Positions 8,102 through 15,770 of a stretch of 37,337 nt of DNA are shown one piece after another. The translations under genes were made by a program, and so were the position numbers. Every line of letters begins with the position of its first letter. The first letter of the stretch is position 1. The stretch lies in NCBI GenBank assembly GCA_947491305.1, contig CANLIL010000026.1, forward strand, positions 1 to 37,337, given 5' to 3'. Source of the DNA: Flavobacteriales bacterium. GTDB lineage: Bacteria; Bacteroidota; Bacteroidia; Flavobacteriales_D; Crocinitomicaceae. The notes beneath the pieces were generated by a model that was given only the letters and a program-made list of their open reading frames with translations, was not told where the DNA came from and ran no database searches.

Positions 8102-9850
8102 ATGAAAAAATGGATGTTCAGTATATTGTTGTTCTGCACGATGAGTGTTTTTGCACAAAAAGACACGTTGGAAACAGAATTAATTGCTGGAAAAAAATAT
8201 TACATTCACATTGTTCAGGCTGGAAACAGTTTATGGGGCATTCATAAGTTGTACAATGTTTCAGTTAATGAAATTGTAGCAGCCAATCCTGGAATAGAAA
8301 ATGGGATTAAAGTGGGACAAAAAATCAGTGTTCCCGTTCCAATTGAAGTGAAATACCATGAAGTTAGTGCTGGTGAAACAGTGTATGCTGTAGCTAAAAA
8401 ATATGGCGTTAAAACAGATGATTTAATTGCAGCAAATCCGGGAACTGAAAATGGCATCGTTAAAGGACAAAAAATTATCATTCCAATCACTGAAGTAGCG
8501 ACGATTCCTCCACAAAATATTCCTCAAATAACTGAAACTTCTCCCGTAGCTCCTTTAAAAATAACCTTTACAGATTCCACCATACAACATGTTGTTTTGG
8601 ATCACGAAACCTTGTATAGCGTTTCTAAACGATTCATGGTTTCAATTGATGATTTGAAAGCCATCAATGATTTGAAATCATCAAAAATTAAACCAGGTGA
8701 TACCCTTTTAATTCCTGTAAAAACAGAAAAAATAGAACCTGTTAAAATCAGAGCGTTGGATAAGCTAATTCCAACAAATCCAGTTGATACCTTGCTTTAT
8801 TTCCCTGTCAAAAAGAACTACAAAGTAGCCATTATTTTACCATTTAATTTGGAAAAATCTCCAGGATATTCTGAGAATGTTTCAGATTTAGCAACAGAAT
8901 TTTACATGGGCGCAAAATTAGCCTTAGATTCTTTGGATGCAATGGGGTTTAAATGTGAAGTTCAAGTTTTAGATGGTAAAAACGATACAACTTCGTTAAA
9001 AAAAGTACTGAAGAAATTAGAAGCCCAAACAATAGATTTGATCATTGGTCCCTTATTTGCTGATCACATTGATATTGTTGCGAAATGGTGTAAGTTAAAC
9101 GGAACACGTTTTGTTGTTCCAGTTGGATTAAATACAAGTGCGTTGAAAGCAAATCCTTTTGTATATGCCGCAGTTCCATCCGACGCCACGTTAATGACAG
9201 GTTTAGCTAATTATACGTTGAGAACTAGAAACAAAAGTCAAATCATATTAATTAAACCACCTTCAGCTAAAGATTTGCCATTGTATGATGCGTTTAGAAA
9301 TGAATTTTTAACGGGTAAATTTACTGGTTTACGACCAAAATTGGTAGAAGCAACTGTTGAGAATTTTACCACATTTATAAAAAAAGGATCAGATGTAATT
9401 GTTGTTATACCAAGTAATGAAAAGGTTCCTGCTATCAAATTTATGAATGCTTTAAATGCCGCTGAAAATAAAGTAACATCTTCAACGATTCATGTTTTTG
9501 GTACTAAAGAATGGCTGGGTTTTGAAGAGATAAAGCCAACGTTCAAAAATAAATATGATTTCCATTGCGCCAATACCAATGACTTTAATTACACTTACGA
9601 AGAAACGGAAAGATTGCATTATAAATACCGCTCAAATTACAATGCTGATATGAGCAAATTTGCAGTTCAAGGTTACGACGTTGTATTTTATTTCTGTAGT
9701 CAATTGTTGATGCGAACAACTCCTGAAACAATGGTAATGAATCGTTTCAATATGCGACGAAAAGGTCAAGGGAATGGGTATGAGAATTCTACAAGTTTCA
9801 TCATCAACCACAAAGATTATCAATTAATTAATGTTGACGAGTTACCATGA
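8102..9850 (+). CDS. LysM protein with a C-terminal periplasmic-binding fold
   Basis: This 582-residue exported protein has a signal peptide (residues 1-19, cut after Val-Phe-Ala-Gln or nearby). Three LysM repeats follow at about 34-80, 84-130 and 160-206. Each contains the Ser-Leu/Val-Trp/Tyr...Ala-Ala-Asn-Pro-Gly and Gly-Gln-Lys-Ile pattern that binds N-acetylglucosamine-containing glycan. After a linker, about 240-575 resembles the type 1 periplasmic-binding fold (amino-acid or receptor-ligand type), with a strand reading Tyr-Lys-Val-Ala-Ile-Ile-Leu-Pro-Phe, a Gly-Ala-Lys-Leu-Ala-Leu-Asp helix and Leu-Ile-Ile-Gly-Pro-Leu. No permease or ATPase gene lies nearby, so a transport role is doubtful. 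A peptidoglycan-bound sensor or scaffold is possible. It starts 24 bases after guaA and overlaps hemF by four bases. Confidence 0.85.
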   Translation: MKKWMFSILLFCTMSVFAQKDTLETELIAGKKYYIHIVQAGNSLWGIHKLYNVSVNEIVAANPGIENGIKVGQKISVPVPIEVKYHEVSAGETVYAVAKKYGVKTDDLIAANPGTENGIVKGQKIIIPITEVATIPPQNIPQITETSPVAPLKITFTDSTIQHVVLDHETLYSVSKRFMVSIDDLKAINDLKSSKIKPGDTLLIPVKTEKIEPVKIRALDKLIPTNPVDTLLYFPVKKNYKVAIILPFNLEKSPGYSENVSDLATEFYMGAKLALDSLDAMGFKCEVQVLDGKNDTTSLKKVLKKLEAQTIDLIIGPLFADHIDIVAKWCKLNGTRFVVPVGLNTSALKANPFVYAAVPSDATLMTGLANYTLRTRNKSQIILIKPPSAKDLPLYDAFRNEFLTGKFTGLRPKLVEATVENFTTFIKKGSDVIVVIPSNEKVPAIKFMNALNAAENKVTSSTIHVFGTKEWLGFEEIKPTFKNKYDFHCANTNDFNYTYEETERLHYKYRSNYNADMSKFAVQGYDVVFYFCSQLLMRTTPETMVMNRFNMRRKGQGNGYENSTSFIINHKDYQLINVDELP

Positions 9851-10740
9851 ATCGGGAAGAAATAGCTACGTTATTTATGCAATTACAAGACCGTATTTGC
9901 AACAATTTGGAAGCCATTGATGGCAAAAGTCGATTCATAGAAGATAAATGGGAACGCGATGAAGGTGGTGGTGGTAGAACCAGAATTATCCAACAAGGTG
10001 GTATTATAGAAAAAGGTGGTGTTGCATTTTCAAAAGTTCATGGAACGGTGACAGAAGCAATGCAAAAACAATTAGGAATCGAAGGTTCTTCATTTTTTGC
10101 AACAGGCGTTTCAATTGTTTTACATCCTGAAAATCCACACGTACCGATTATTCACATGAATGTTCGCTATTTTGAATTAAATACAGGTGTGTATTGGTTT
10201 GGCGGTGGAATTGATTTAACGCCACATTTCATCATCGATAATCAAGCCAAACAATTTCACGAAGGTTTAGCAGCGATTTGTAATAAATACGACATCTCTT
10301 TTTATCCGAAATTTAAAAATTGGGCAGATGATTACTTTTTCATTCCTCATCGCAATGAAACCAGAGGAATTGGTGGGATCTTTTTTGATCATTTAAAAGA
10401 ATCGTCAACTATTTCAAAAGAACAATTGTTGCAATTTTGCATCGAACTTGGGGATAATTTTTCAGTTTTGTATCAACAACAAGTAGCGCAAGGGAAAAAC
10501 AAACCATTTAACGAACAACAAGTACATTGGCGGAATTTACGAAGAGGGCGTTACGTTGAATTTAATTTAGTGAACGATAGAGGCACAAAATTCGGCTTAG
10601 TTTCTGGCGGTAGAACTGAATCTATTTTAATGAGCTTGCCTGCAAATGCTTCTTGGGAATACAATTATAAAGTTGAACCCAATTCAGCAGAAGAAAATAC
10701 GTTGAACTTATTGAAAAAAGGGAAAGATTGGTTGAATTAA
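9847..10740 (+). CDS. hemF: Oxygen-dependent coproporphyrinogen III oxidase
   Basis: HemF (297 residues) uses O2 to decarboxylate coproporphyrinogen III to protoporphyrinogen IX in haem synthesis. Family signatures visible are Trp-Glu-Arg-Asp-Glu-Gly-Gly-Gly-Gly-Arg-Thr-Arg (about 35-46), the Pro-His-Val-Pro...His-Met-Asn-Val-Arg-Tyr-Phe stretch, Trp-Phe-Gly-Gly-Gly-Ile-Asp-Leu-Thr-Pro (117-126), and Arg-Gly-Ile-Gly-Gly-Ile-Phe-Phe-Asp. Near the C terminus, Gly-Arg-Tyr-Val-Glu-Phe-Asn-Leu-Val and Gly-Gly-Arg-Thr-Glu-Ser-Ile-Leu-Met-Ser-Leu-Pro are also typical. The length is standard. The start ATG overlaps the LysM gene stop (ATGA), which indicates translational coupling. The enzyme implies an aerobic lifestyle. 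Confidence 0.97.
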   Translation: MNREEIATLFMQLQDRICNNLEAIDGKSRFIEDKWERDEGGGGRTRIIQQGGIIEKGGVAFSKVHGTVTEAMQKQLGIEGSSFFATGVSIVLHPENPHVPIIHMNVRYFELNTGVYWFGGGIDLTPHFIIDNQAKQFHEGLAAICNKYDISFYPKFKNWADDYFFIPHRNETRGIGGIFFDHLKESSTISKEQLLQFCIELGDNFSVLYQQQVAQGKNKPFNEQQVHWRNLRRGRYVEFNLVNDRGTKFGLVSGGRTESILMSLPANASWEYNYKVEPNSAEENTLNLLKKGKDWLN

Positions 10741-11909
10741 TTCAAGCCTTTTCTTCTATTTCTTTCTTTCATAATTAAAGATAATTCACGACTTGTTTGG
10801 CCTGCAACAGAGGTGTTTTCATCTGCTCTTCTTAATAAATAAGGCATAACTTCTTTTACAGGACCATAAGGAACATATTTAGCCACATTGTAGCCTGCGT
10901 GCGCCATATTGTAGGATATATGATCACTCATTCCTAATAATTGAGCAAAATAAATACGTTTGTCGGCAGGTGCAATTCCTTTTTGAAGCATTAATTGAGC
11001 TAATAATTGAGCGCTTTCTTCATTGTGTGAGCCAGAACACAAAGCCATTGCATCTAAATTTTCAATGATTAATTCCAATGCTAAATTGAAATCTTTGTCA
11101 CATGCAGTTTTATCAGGTTGAATAGGAGATGGGTAACCCATTTTAAGTGCGCGATCTCGTTCTTTTTCCATGTAAGCACCACGCACTAATTTCACACCAT
11201 AATGAATGTTGTGTGTTTTTGCTTTTGTAACTTCTTCTTTTAGAAAAGCTATGCGATCGTGACGGTAAAGCTGTAATGTGTTGTATATAATTGCTCGTTC
11301 CTTGTTGTATTTCAACATCATGTCAAATGTGATACGATCGATGGTGTCTTGAATCCATGTTTCTTCCGCATCAATAAATACAGGAACATTATTCTCATGA
11401 GCTGCAGCACAAATTTTATCGATGCGTTGAATAATTGCAGTTAGTTTTACTTGCTCTTCATTTGTAAGTATTGCATTGCTATCGTTGGCTTTTTCTAAGA
11501 TGGAAAACGAAGAAATTCCCGTCACTTTGAAAACTGCAAAAGGAATTTTAGTGTTTCCAGCAGCTGCTTTTATCGTTGCTATAATTTCTTCAACTGTTGC
11601 ATTGAAATCTTCATCACTCGTTTTTCCTTCTATAGAATAATCTAAAATTGTACCAATTCCAAAATTTGATAATGTATTGATTGCTTTTGTGCAGTCTGAA
11701 ATTGTTTCACCACCGCAAAATTGACTAAAAATAGTTTTCTTAATAATTCCTTTAATTGGAAGATGAAGGTTCAATGCAGTATTCGTTGCCCATTTACCAA
11801 ACTTCACTAAAGATGGGTTACCAATTATTTTAAAAAGCCAATATGCTCTTGTTAAATCTGCCGTTGATTTACTTTTAAAAGCTATTTCTGTATTGTCAAA
11901 TGAAATCAT
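10737..11909 (-). CDS. Proline dehydrogenase
   Basis: This 390-residue flavoenzyme oxidises proline to pyrroline-5-carboxylate and passes electrons to the respiratory chain. It is the stand-alone, PutA/ProDH-barrel form. Features are Phe-Cys-Gly-Gly-Glu near residue 65, a Phe-Ile-Asp-Ala-Glu-Glu strand, the Lys-Leu-Val-Arg-Gly-Ala-Tyr-Met-Glu-Lys-Glu motif near residue 235 and Gly-Ser-His-Asn-Glu-Glu-Ser near 290. The C-terminal Tyr-Leu-Leu-Arg-Arg-Ala-Asp-Glu-Asn helix carries the substrate-binding arginines. The partner P5C dehydrogenase is not in the window. The gene is divergent from aroB (88 bases apart) and its stop codon overlaps the hemF stop by four bases. Confidence 0.93.
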   Translation of the reverse strand: MISFDNTEIAFKSKSTADLTRAYWLFKIIGNPSLVKFGKWATNTALNLHLPIKGIIKKTIFSQFCGGETISDCTKAINTLSNFGIGTILDYSIEGKTSDEDFNATVEEIIATIKAAAGNTKIPFAVFKVTGISSFSILEKANDSNAILTNEEQVKLTAIIQRIDKICAAAHENNVPVFIDAEETWIQDTIDRITFDMMLKYNKERAIIYNTLQLYRHDRIAFLKEEVTKAKTHNIHYGVKLVRGAYMEKERDRALKMGYPSPIQPDKTACDKDFNLALELIIENLDAMALCSGSHNEESAQLLAQLMLQKGIAPADKRIYFAQLLGMSDHISYNMAHAGYNVAKYVPYGPVKEVMPYLLRRADENTSVAGQTSRELSLIMKERNRRKGLN

Positions 11910-11913
11910 GCCG

Positions 11914-11921
11914 TAAAAATA
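11914..11921 (-). promoter_or_regulatory. Near-consensus -7 element (TATTTTTA) before proline dehydrogenase
   Basis: On the minus strand TATTTTTA differs from TAnnTTTG only in the last base and stands exactly four bases (CGGC) before the ATG, the same spacing as seen for guaA, aroB, the MFS gene and pcm. Because the last base departs from consensus, this is a weaker call. Confidence 0.35.
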
Positions 11922-11985
11922 AGTTCTTTTCTTACAATTTAATTAATTTCAGTTCAACTTTCTTTAATTTTCTTTGAATTCAGTT

Positions 11986-11993
11986 TATATTTG
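11986..11993 (+). promoter_or_regulatory. -7 element (TATATTTG) four bases before the aroB start
   Basis: TATATTTG matches TAnnTTTG exactly and is followed by ACAC and the aroB ATG. Initiation a few bases downstream would yield a leaderless aroB message. A TTTG at 11973-11976 is too close to be a standard -33 box. Confidence 0.6.
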
Positions 11994-11997
11994 ACAC

Positions 11998-13050
11998 ATG
12001 CAACAATTAATAGGGACAAATTATTTTATTGAAATAGGAGATATTACCCAATCTTCATTAGAAACATACATTGCTAAGTACTATCAGCAATCTAAAGTTG
12101 TAATTATTGTTGATGAAAACACGCACGATTGCTGTTTAGAATATTTATTGACCTCATTTGATTTTTTGAAAGAAGCCGAAGTTGTCCTGTTGCCTGCTGG
12201 TGAAGAAAATAAAGTAATGGAAGTTTGTTTTCAAGTTTGGGAAGCATTAACGGAATATGGTATTGGTCGAAATGACTTGATTCTTAATTTAGGTGGTGGT
12301 GTTGTGACTGATATGGGGGGATTTATTGCTTCAATTTATAAAAGAGGTGTTGATTTTATTCACATTCCAACAAGTTTACTTGGAATGGTTGACGCTTCAA
12401 TTGGAGGTAAAACAGGCATCGATTTAGGTGTGTATAAAAATCAATTGGGTGTATTTAACCAGCCGAAAGCCATTTTCATTGATCCAATTTTTCTTGCAAC
12501 ACTCTCTGATAATGAAAAAAGAAATGGTTATGCAGAAATGTTGAAACATGGATTAATAGCTGATAAATCTCACTGGGAGAAAATTAAAGATAAAACAATT
12601 GAGCAAATAACACTACAAGACATTGCTGACTCAGTAGGAATTAAATTTGCTATCGTTGAGCAAGATCCGACTGAGAAAAATATGCGTAAAACCTTAAATT
12701 TTGGGCATACAATTGGTCATGCCATTGAAGGGTATTTGTTAGAACGTGAACCAATAAGTCATGGCTATGCAGTGGCACTTGGAATGTTAGTTGAAGCTGG
12801 AATGTCACTTGATGAACATAAAATTACAGCGGAAGAATTCAAAGAAATAAAAACAGTTATTTGTAAAAATTTCAAACAAATTGCATTTGAAACGGAAGAA
12901 ATTACTATTATTGTTGCCATCATGAGAAATGATAAAAAAAATGAGTTGAACAAAATTAATTTCAGTTTGTTAAATAAAATTGGTTCTTGTGAAATAAATT
13001 GTTTTTTCGAGGAGAAAGAATTAACAAATAAGTTTAACTATTTAAATTAA
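11998..13050 (+). CDS. aroB: 3-dehydroquinate synthase
   Basis: AroB (350 residues) turns DAHP into 3-dehydroquinate, the second step of the shikimate pathway, using NAD+ and a divalent metal. The nucleotide-binding region has Asn-Leu-Gly-Gly-Gly-Val-Val-Thr-Asp-Met-Gly-Gly-Phe. It is followed by Arg-Gly-Val-Asp-Phe-Ile-His-Ile-Pro-Thr-Ser-Leu-Leu and Asp-Ala-Ser-Ile-Gly-Gly-Lys-Thr-Gly. Metal ligands are the Glu in Tyr-Ala-Glu-Met-Leu-Lys-His-Gly, the His in Asn-Phe-Gly-His-Thr-Ile-Gly-His-Ala and a later His. The DUF1295 gene starts 15 bases after it. No other aro gene is nearby. Confidence 0.96.
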   Translation: MQQLIGTNYFIEIGDITQSSLETYIAKYYQQSKVVIIVDENTHDCCLEYLLTSFDFLKEAEVVLLPAGEENKVMEVCFQVWEALTEYGIGRNDLILNLGGGVVTDMGGFIASIYKRGVDFIHIPTSLLGMVDASIGGKTGIDLGVYKNQLGVFNQPKAIFIDPIFLATLSDNEKRNGYAEMLKHGLIADKSHWEKIKDKTIEQITLQDIADSVGIKFAIVEQDPTEKNMRKTLNFGHTIGHAIEGYLLEREPISHGYAVALGMLVEAGMSLDEHKITAEEFKEIKTVICKNFKQIAFETEEITIIVAIMRNDKKNELNKINFSLLNKIGSCEINCFFEEKELTNKFNYLN

Positions 13051-13065
13051 CTAAAACTACTTAAA

Positions 13066-14007
13066 ATGCTGATTACTATTTTATTATTGATTTTCACGGT
13101 TATTGTATTGCCAATTTTTTCAGTTTATTTCGGAACACCATTAAATACCTTGCAAGTCGATGTGTTGTGGAGTACAATTTACATCGTTATTGGAGTTGTT
13201 GCCTACACGTTTATTGTTGGTGAGTTGACCAATAACAATTCTCAAGTAGATAAATTATGGAGTGTTGTTCCAATTATTTATGTTTGGAACATGTTTTATC
13301 AGGCATATCAACATACACATGTAATTAATGAGCGAATGCTGTTAATGTCGATACTCGTTACATTATGGGGAATTCGATTGACCTATAATTTTGCAAGAAG
13401 AGGAGCCTACCAATGGAAGTTTTGGGCAGGAGAAGAAGATTACCGCTGGGAAGTATTAAGAAAACGTCCTGGTTTCAATAACCGTTTCGTTTGGATGATA
13501 TTTGATTTATTCTTTATTTGCTCTTACCAAAATGTATTGATTTTCTTGTTTACATTGCCAATTTTAGCAACATTAGCTACAAACGCTACAGCATTAGGTA
13601 TTGTAGATTACTTGTTAGCGGCAATGTATATTGGATTTATTGTCATCGAATACATCGCAGATCAACAACAATTTGATTTTCAAACCGAGAAACACCGAAG
13701 AATTAACAATAATGAGGCTTTGGGTGAATATGAAAAAGGATTTGTTTCAACAGGATTATGGTCAGTTGTTAGGCATCCAAACTATGCTTCTGAGCAATCA
13801 ATTTGGGTAGTGTTTTATTTCTTTAGTGTCATTGCAACAGGTGAATGGTTGAATTGGTCAGTAGTTGGATGTGTGTTATTGATTATTTTATTTAAAGGAA
13901 GCTCTGATTTTTCAGAAGATATTTCAGCAAATAAATATCCTGAATATAAGAAGTACCAAGCTTCTGTTCCTAGATTTATTCCTTTTACTAAGATTAAAAA
14001 AGGTTAA
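13066..14007 (+). CDS. DUF1295-family membrane protein (ICMT/steroid reductase-like)
   Basis: This 313-residue protein has about seven to eight membrane helices. The C-terminal region carries Gly-Leu-Trp-Ser-Val-Val-Arg-His-Pro-Asn-Tyr-Ala-Ser-Glu-Gln and ends with a helix and Tyr-Pro-Glu-Tyr-Lys-Lys-Tyr-Gln. That RHPNY-x-x-E pattern is the cofactor-binding signature shared by isoprenylcysteine methyltransferases and steroid 5-alpha-reductase-like enzymes, and the whole fits DUF1295. The substrate in bacteria is generally unknown. It follows aroB with a 15-base gap, so co-transcription is likely, but no functional link to the shikimate pathway is evident. Its last 14 bases overlap the convergent merR gene. 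Confidence 0.88.
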   Translation: MLITILLLIFTVIVLPIFSVYFGTPLNTLQVDVLWSTIYIVIGVVAYTFIVGELTNNNSQVDKLWSVVPIIYVWNMFYQAYQHTHVINERMLLMSILVTLWGIRLTYNFARRGAYQWKFWAGEEDYRWEVLRKRPGFNNRFVWMIFDLFFICSYQNVLIFLFTLPILATLATNATALGIVDYLLAAMYIGFIVIEYIADQQQFDFQTEKHRRINNNEALGEYEKGFVSTGLWSVVRHPNYASEQSIWVVFYFFSVIATGEWLNWSVVGCVLLIILFKGSSDFSEDISANKYPEYKKYQASVPRFIPFTKIKKG

Positions 14008-14413
14008 GCTGACGATTTGATTTTAAAGCTAGAAGGCGTTCTTTTATGCCTTCTAATTTTTCAATTACTTCAGTTGGCTTTATTGTTGCAATTGGTTGAG
14101 TAATGATAGCTGGAGCTGGATTATCGTTTGTTTGATCAATCACCAATTCTTTAAATTGCTTTTTATCGTGTAAAATTTTTCGAGCACCATCTAAAGTGTA
14201 TCCTTTAATTTTTACCAAATGGTAAATCTTGTTAAATGTTTCAATATCCTTTGGAGTAAACATTCGATTCCCTTTTTTACTTTTTTTAGGCTGAATTAAA
14301 TTGAATTCCTTTTCCCAAAACCTTATTAGTGAAGGGTTTACTTGAAAAAATACAGCAACTTCTCCTATGGAGTAATAGAGTTTTGTAAGGGTTTTAATAT
14401 CGAAATTTTCCAA
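13994..14413 (-). CDS. MerR-family transcriptional regulator
   Basis: This small regulator is about 139 residues. The N-terminal winged helix-turn-helix is clear: Tyr-Tyr-Ser-Ile-Gly-Glu-Val-Ala, Pro-Ser-Leu-Ile-Arg-Phe-Trp-Glu-Lys-Glu-Phe, a wing with Lys-Lys-Gly-Asn-Arg-Met-Phe, and Gly-Tyr-Thr-Leu-Asp-Gly-Ala. The C-terminal part is short, with no effector-binding domain. There is no in-frame ATG near the conserved start. The closest usable codon is TTG at 14413, which I chose; another TTG at 14467 would overlap the divergent NlpC/P60 gene. The target is unknown; being divergent from the hydrolase makes that gene one candidate. The 3' end overlaps the DUF1295 gene and contains what looks like that gene's terminator. 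Confidence 0.85.
   Translation of the reverse strand: MENFDIKTLTKLYYSIGEVAVFFQVNPSLIRFWEKEFNLIQPKKSKKGNRMFTPKDIETFNKIYHLVKIKGYTLDGARKILHDKKQFKELVIDQTNDNPAPAIITQPIATIKPTEVIEKLEGIKERLLALKSNRQLNLF
14030..14061 (+). terminator. Putative DUF1295 terminator inside merR coding sequence
   Basis: TAGAAGGC and GCCTTCTA form a perfect 8-base-pair stem around a 10-base loop. The stem is followed by five T, and the hairpin begins 22 bases after the DUF1295 stop codon. It lies wholly inside the coding region of the convergent merR gene. Confidence 0.5.
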
Positions 14414-14445
14414 AATTGAAATGTTTTTTATGTCGAAAATAGTTA

Positions 14446-14453
14446 TAATTTTG
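14446..14453 (+). promoter_or_regulatory. -7 element (TAATTTTG) for the NlpC/P60 gene
   Basis: TAATTTTG matches TAnnTTTG and is eight bases before the ATG at 14462, so the leader would be only a few bases. It sits between the TTG proposed for merR and the hydrolase start. Confidence 0.5.
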
Positions 14454-14461
14454 CAAACGCA

Positions 14462-15010
14462 ATGCAAGCTTCAATCTTCATATCAAAATATTTAGTTGTA
14501 CTTGGATGTTTGATCTCTTTAAGTTCTTTTGGTCAAATAACTGAAAACAAAACTATTAGCGCTATTTCGGTCGTAAAAGACACGGTTAATAGAAGGAATA
14601 GTAAACAAGTTGACGAAATGATTTCTTATGCAAAGAAATTTTTAGGAACTCCTTACAGGTATGCTGGTTCAACACCATCAGGATTTGATTGTTCGGGTTT
14701 TATCAATTATGTAATGGGGAATTTTGGGTTTGATTTAGTTCGTTCCAGTTATGGATTAGCAGAATTAGGTGAAACGGTTCGCTTATCTGAAATTCAGCCA
14801 GGCGATTTAATGTTTTTTAAAGGTAGAAGTGTGAATTCTTCTTCTGTTGGTCATGTTGCGATGGTTATTGAAGTTACCCCTGAAGCAATAAAATTTATTC
14901 ATTCATCGACTTCCAGCGGTGTTGTGATTGATAATTTTAAAACAAGTAAGTATTTCATTCCACGGTTTGTAAAGGCAAAGCGATTGGATTATGGGAATCG
15001 ATCCAACTAA
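14462..15010 (+). CDS. Exported NlpC/P60 cell-wall hydrolase
   Basis: This 182-residue protein has a signal peptide (about residues 1-24, ending Ser-Ser-Phe-Gly) and one NlpC/P60 cysteine peptidase domain from about 50 to 170. Catalytic Cys77 lies in Gly-Phe-Asp-Cys-Ser-Gly-Phe, His131 in Val-Gly-His-Val-Ala-Met-Val, and the third polar residue is probably His147 in Phe-Ile-His-Ser-Ser. Such enzymes cleave D-gamma-glutamyl-diaminopimelate or related peptide bonds of peptidoglycan. There is no recognisable SH3 or LysM binding domain. A transporter gene begins 40 bases downstream on the same strand. Confidence 0.92.
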   Translation: MQASIFISKYLVVLGCLISLSSFGQITENKTISAISVVKDTVNRRNSKQVDEMISYAKKFLGTPYRYAGSTPSGFDCSGFINYVMGNFGFDLVRSSYGLAELGETVRLSEIQPGDLMFFKGRSVNSSSVGHVAMVIEVTPEAIKFIHSSTSSGVVIDNFKTSKYFIPRFVKAKRLDYGNRSN

Positions 15011-15050
15011 GAAACTATTTCATATATTTATTGTTTTATAAGAAATTGCG

Positions 15051-15770
15051 GTGGAAAATCTCGATCATACAAGTGGTATCAATCAGCGTCGACAGTGGTT
15101 GTTTGTTTTTTTAGTTGGACTTTTTGTTACCAATGCGATTACGGCTGAATTAATAAGCAACAAATTAATTGAAATTCCTTTCTCATTTTCAGTAAACGGT
15201 TCAAAATTTGGACCTTTCATTACGATAGTTGGTGTTATTCCTTGGCCAGTAGTTTTTATTTTAACTGATTTGTTAAATGAATTTTATGGTGAAAAGGCTG
15301 TTCGAAGAATTTCTTGGATTACTGCTATTTTAATTGCTTATTGTTTTATTATTGTTTCCATTGCGTTGAATTTACCTGCTAAAGAAATTCCAGGTTCTTC
15401 ATTAGCAACAGATGCTGAATTCAAAAAAGTTTTTGGACAGGCACAGATGGTCATTGTAGGAAGTATTGCAGCATTTTTGGTGTCACAATTAATGGATGCG
15501 ACATTGTTTCATTGGATTAAACGAAAAACAGGTAACAAATTAATTTGGTTGAGAAGTACGGGTAGCACTGTGATTTCTCAATTTTTTGATACGATAATTG
15601 TTTTGTATATTGGATTTGTTTTACCAGGAAATATGGATTTGAAAACATTTTTTCAAGTTGCACCAACAAATTATTTCTTGAAACTAATCATTGCGATTGC
15701 ACTAACGCCATTAATTTACTTGGGACATTATTTAGTCAAACGATACTTGGGAAAAGATGATATCAAGTAA
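15051..15770 (+). CDS. Queuosine precursor transporter (VUT/YhhQ family)
   Basis: This 239-residue membrane protein has about six helices. It shows the family pattern: Ala-Glu-Leu-Ile-Ser-Asn-Lys-Leu-Ile near the N terminus, Thr-Asp-Leu-Leu-Asn-Glu-Phe-Tyr-Gly after helix 2, and Arg-Ser-Thr-Gly-Ser-Thr-Val-Ile-Ser-Gln-Phe-Phe-Asp-Thr in the middle. YhhQ-type proteins import queuine or 7-deazaguanine precursors for tRNA modification. The start is GTG at 15051, which puts about 15 residues before the first helix; no ATG fits. The stop region overlaps the convergent MFS gene by eight bases. Confidence 0.88.
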   Translation: MENLDHTSGINQRRQWLFVFLVGLFVTNAITAELISNKLIEIPFSFSVNGSKFGPFITIVGVIPWPVVFILTDLLNEFYGEKAVRRISWITAILIAYCFIIVSIALNLPAKEIPGSSLATDAEFKKVFGQAQMVIVGSIAAFLVSQLMDATLFHWIKRKTGNKLIWLRSTGSTVISQFFDTIIVLYIGFVLPGNMDLKTFFQVAPTNYFLKLIIAIALTPLIYLGHYLVKRYLGKDDIK

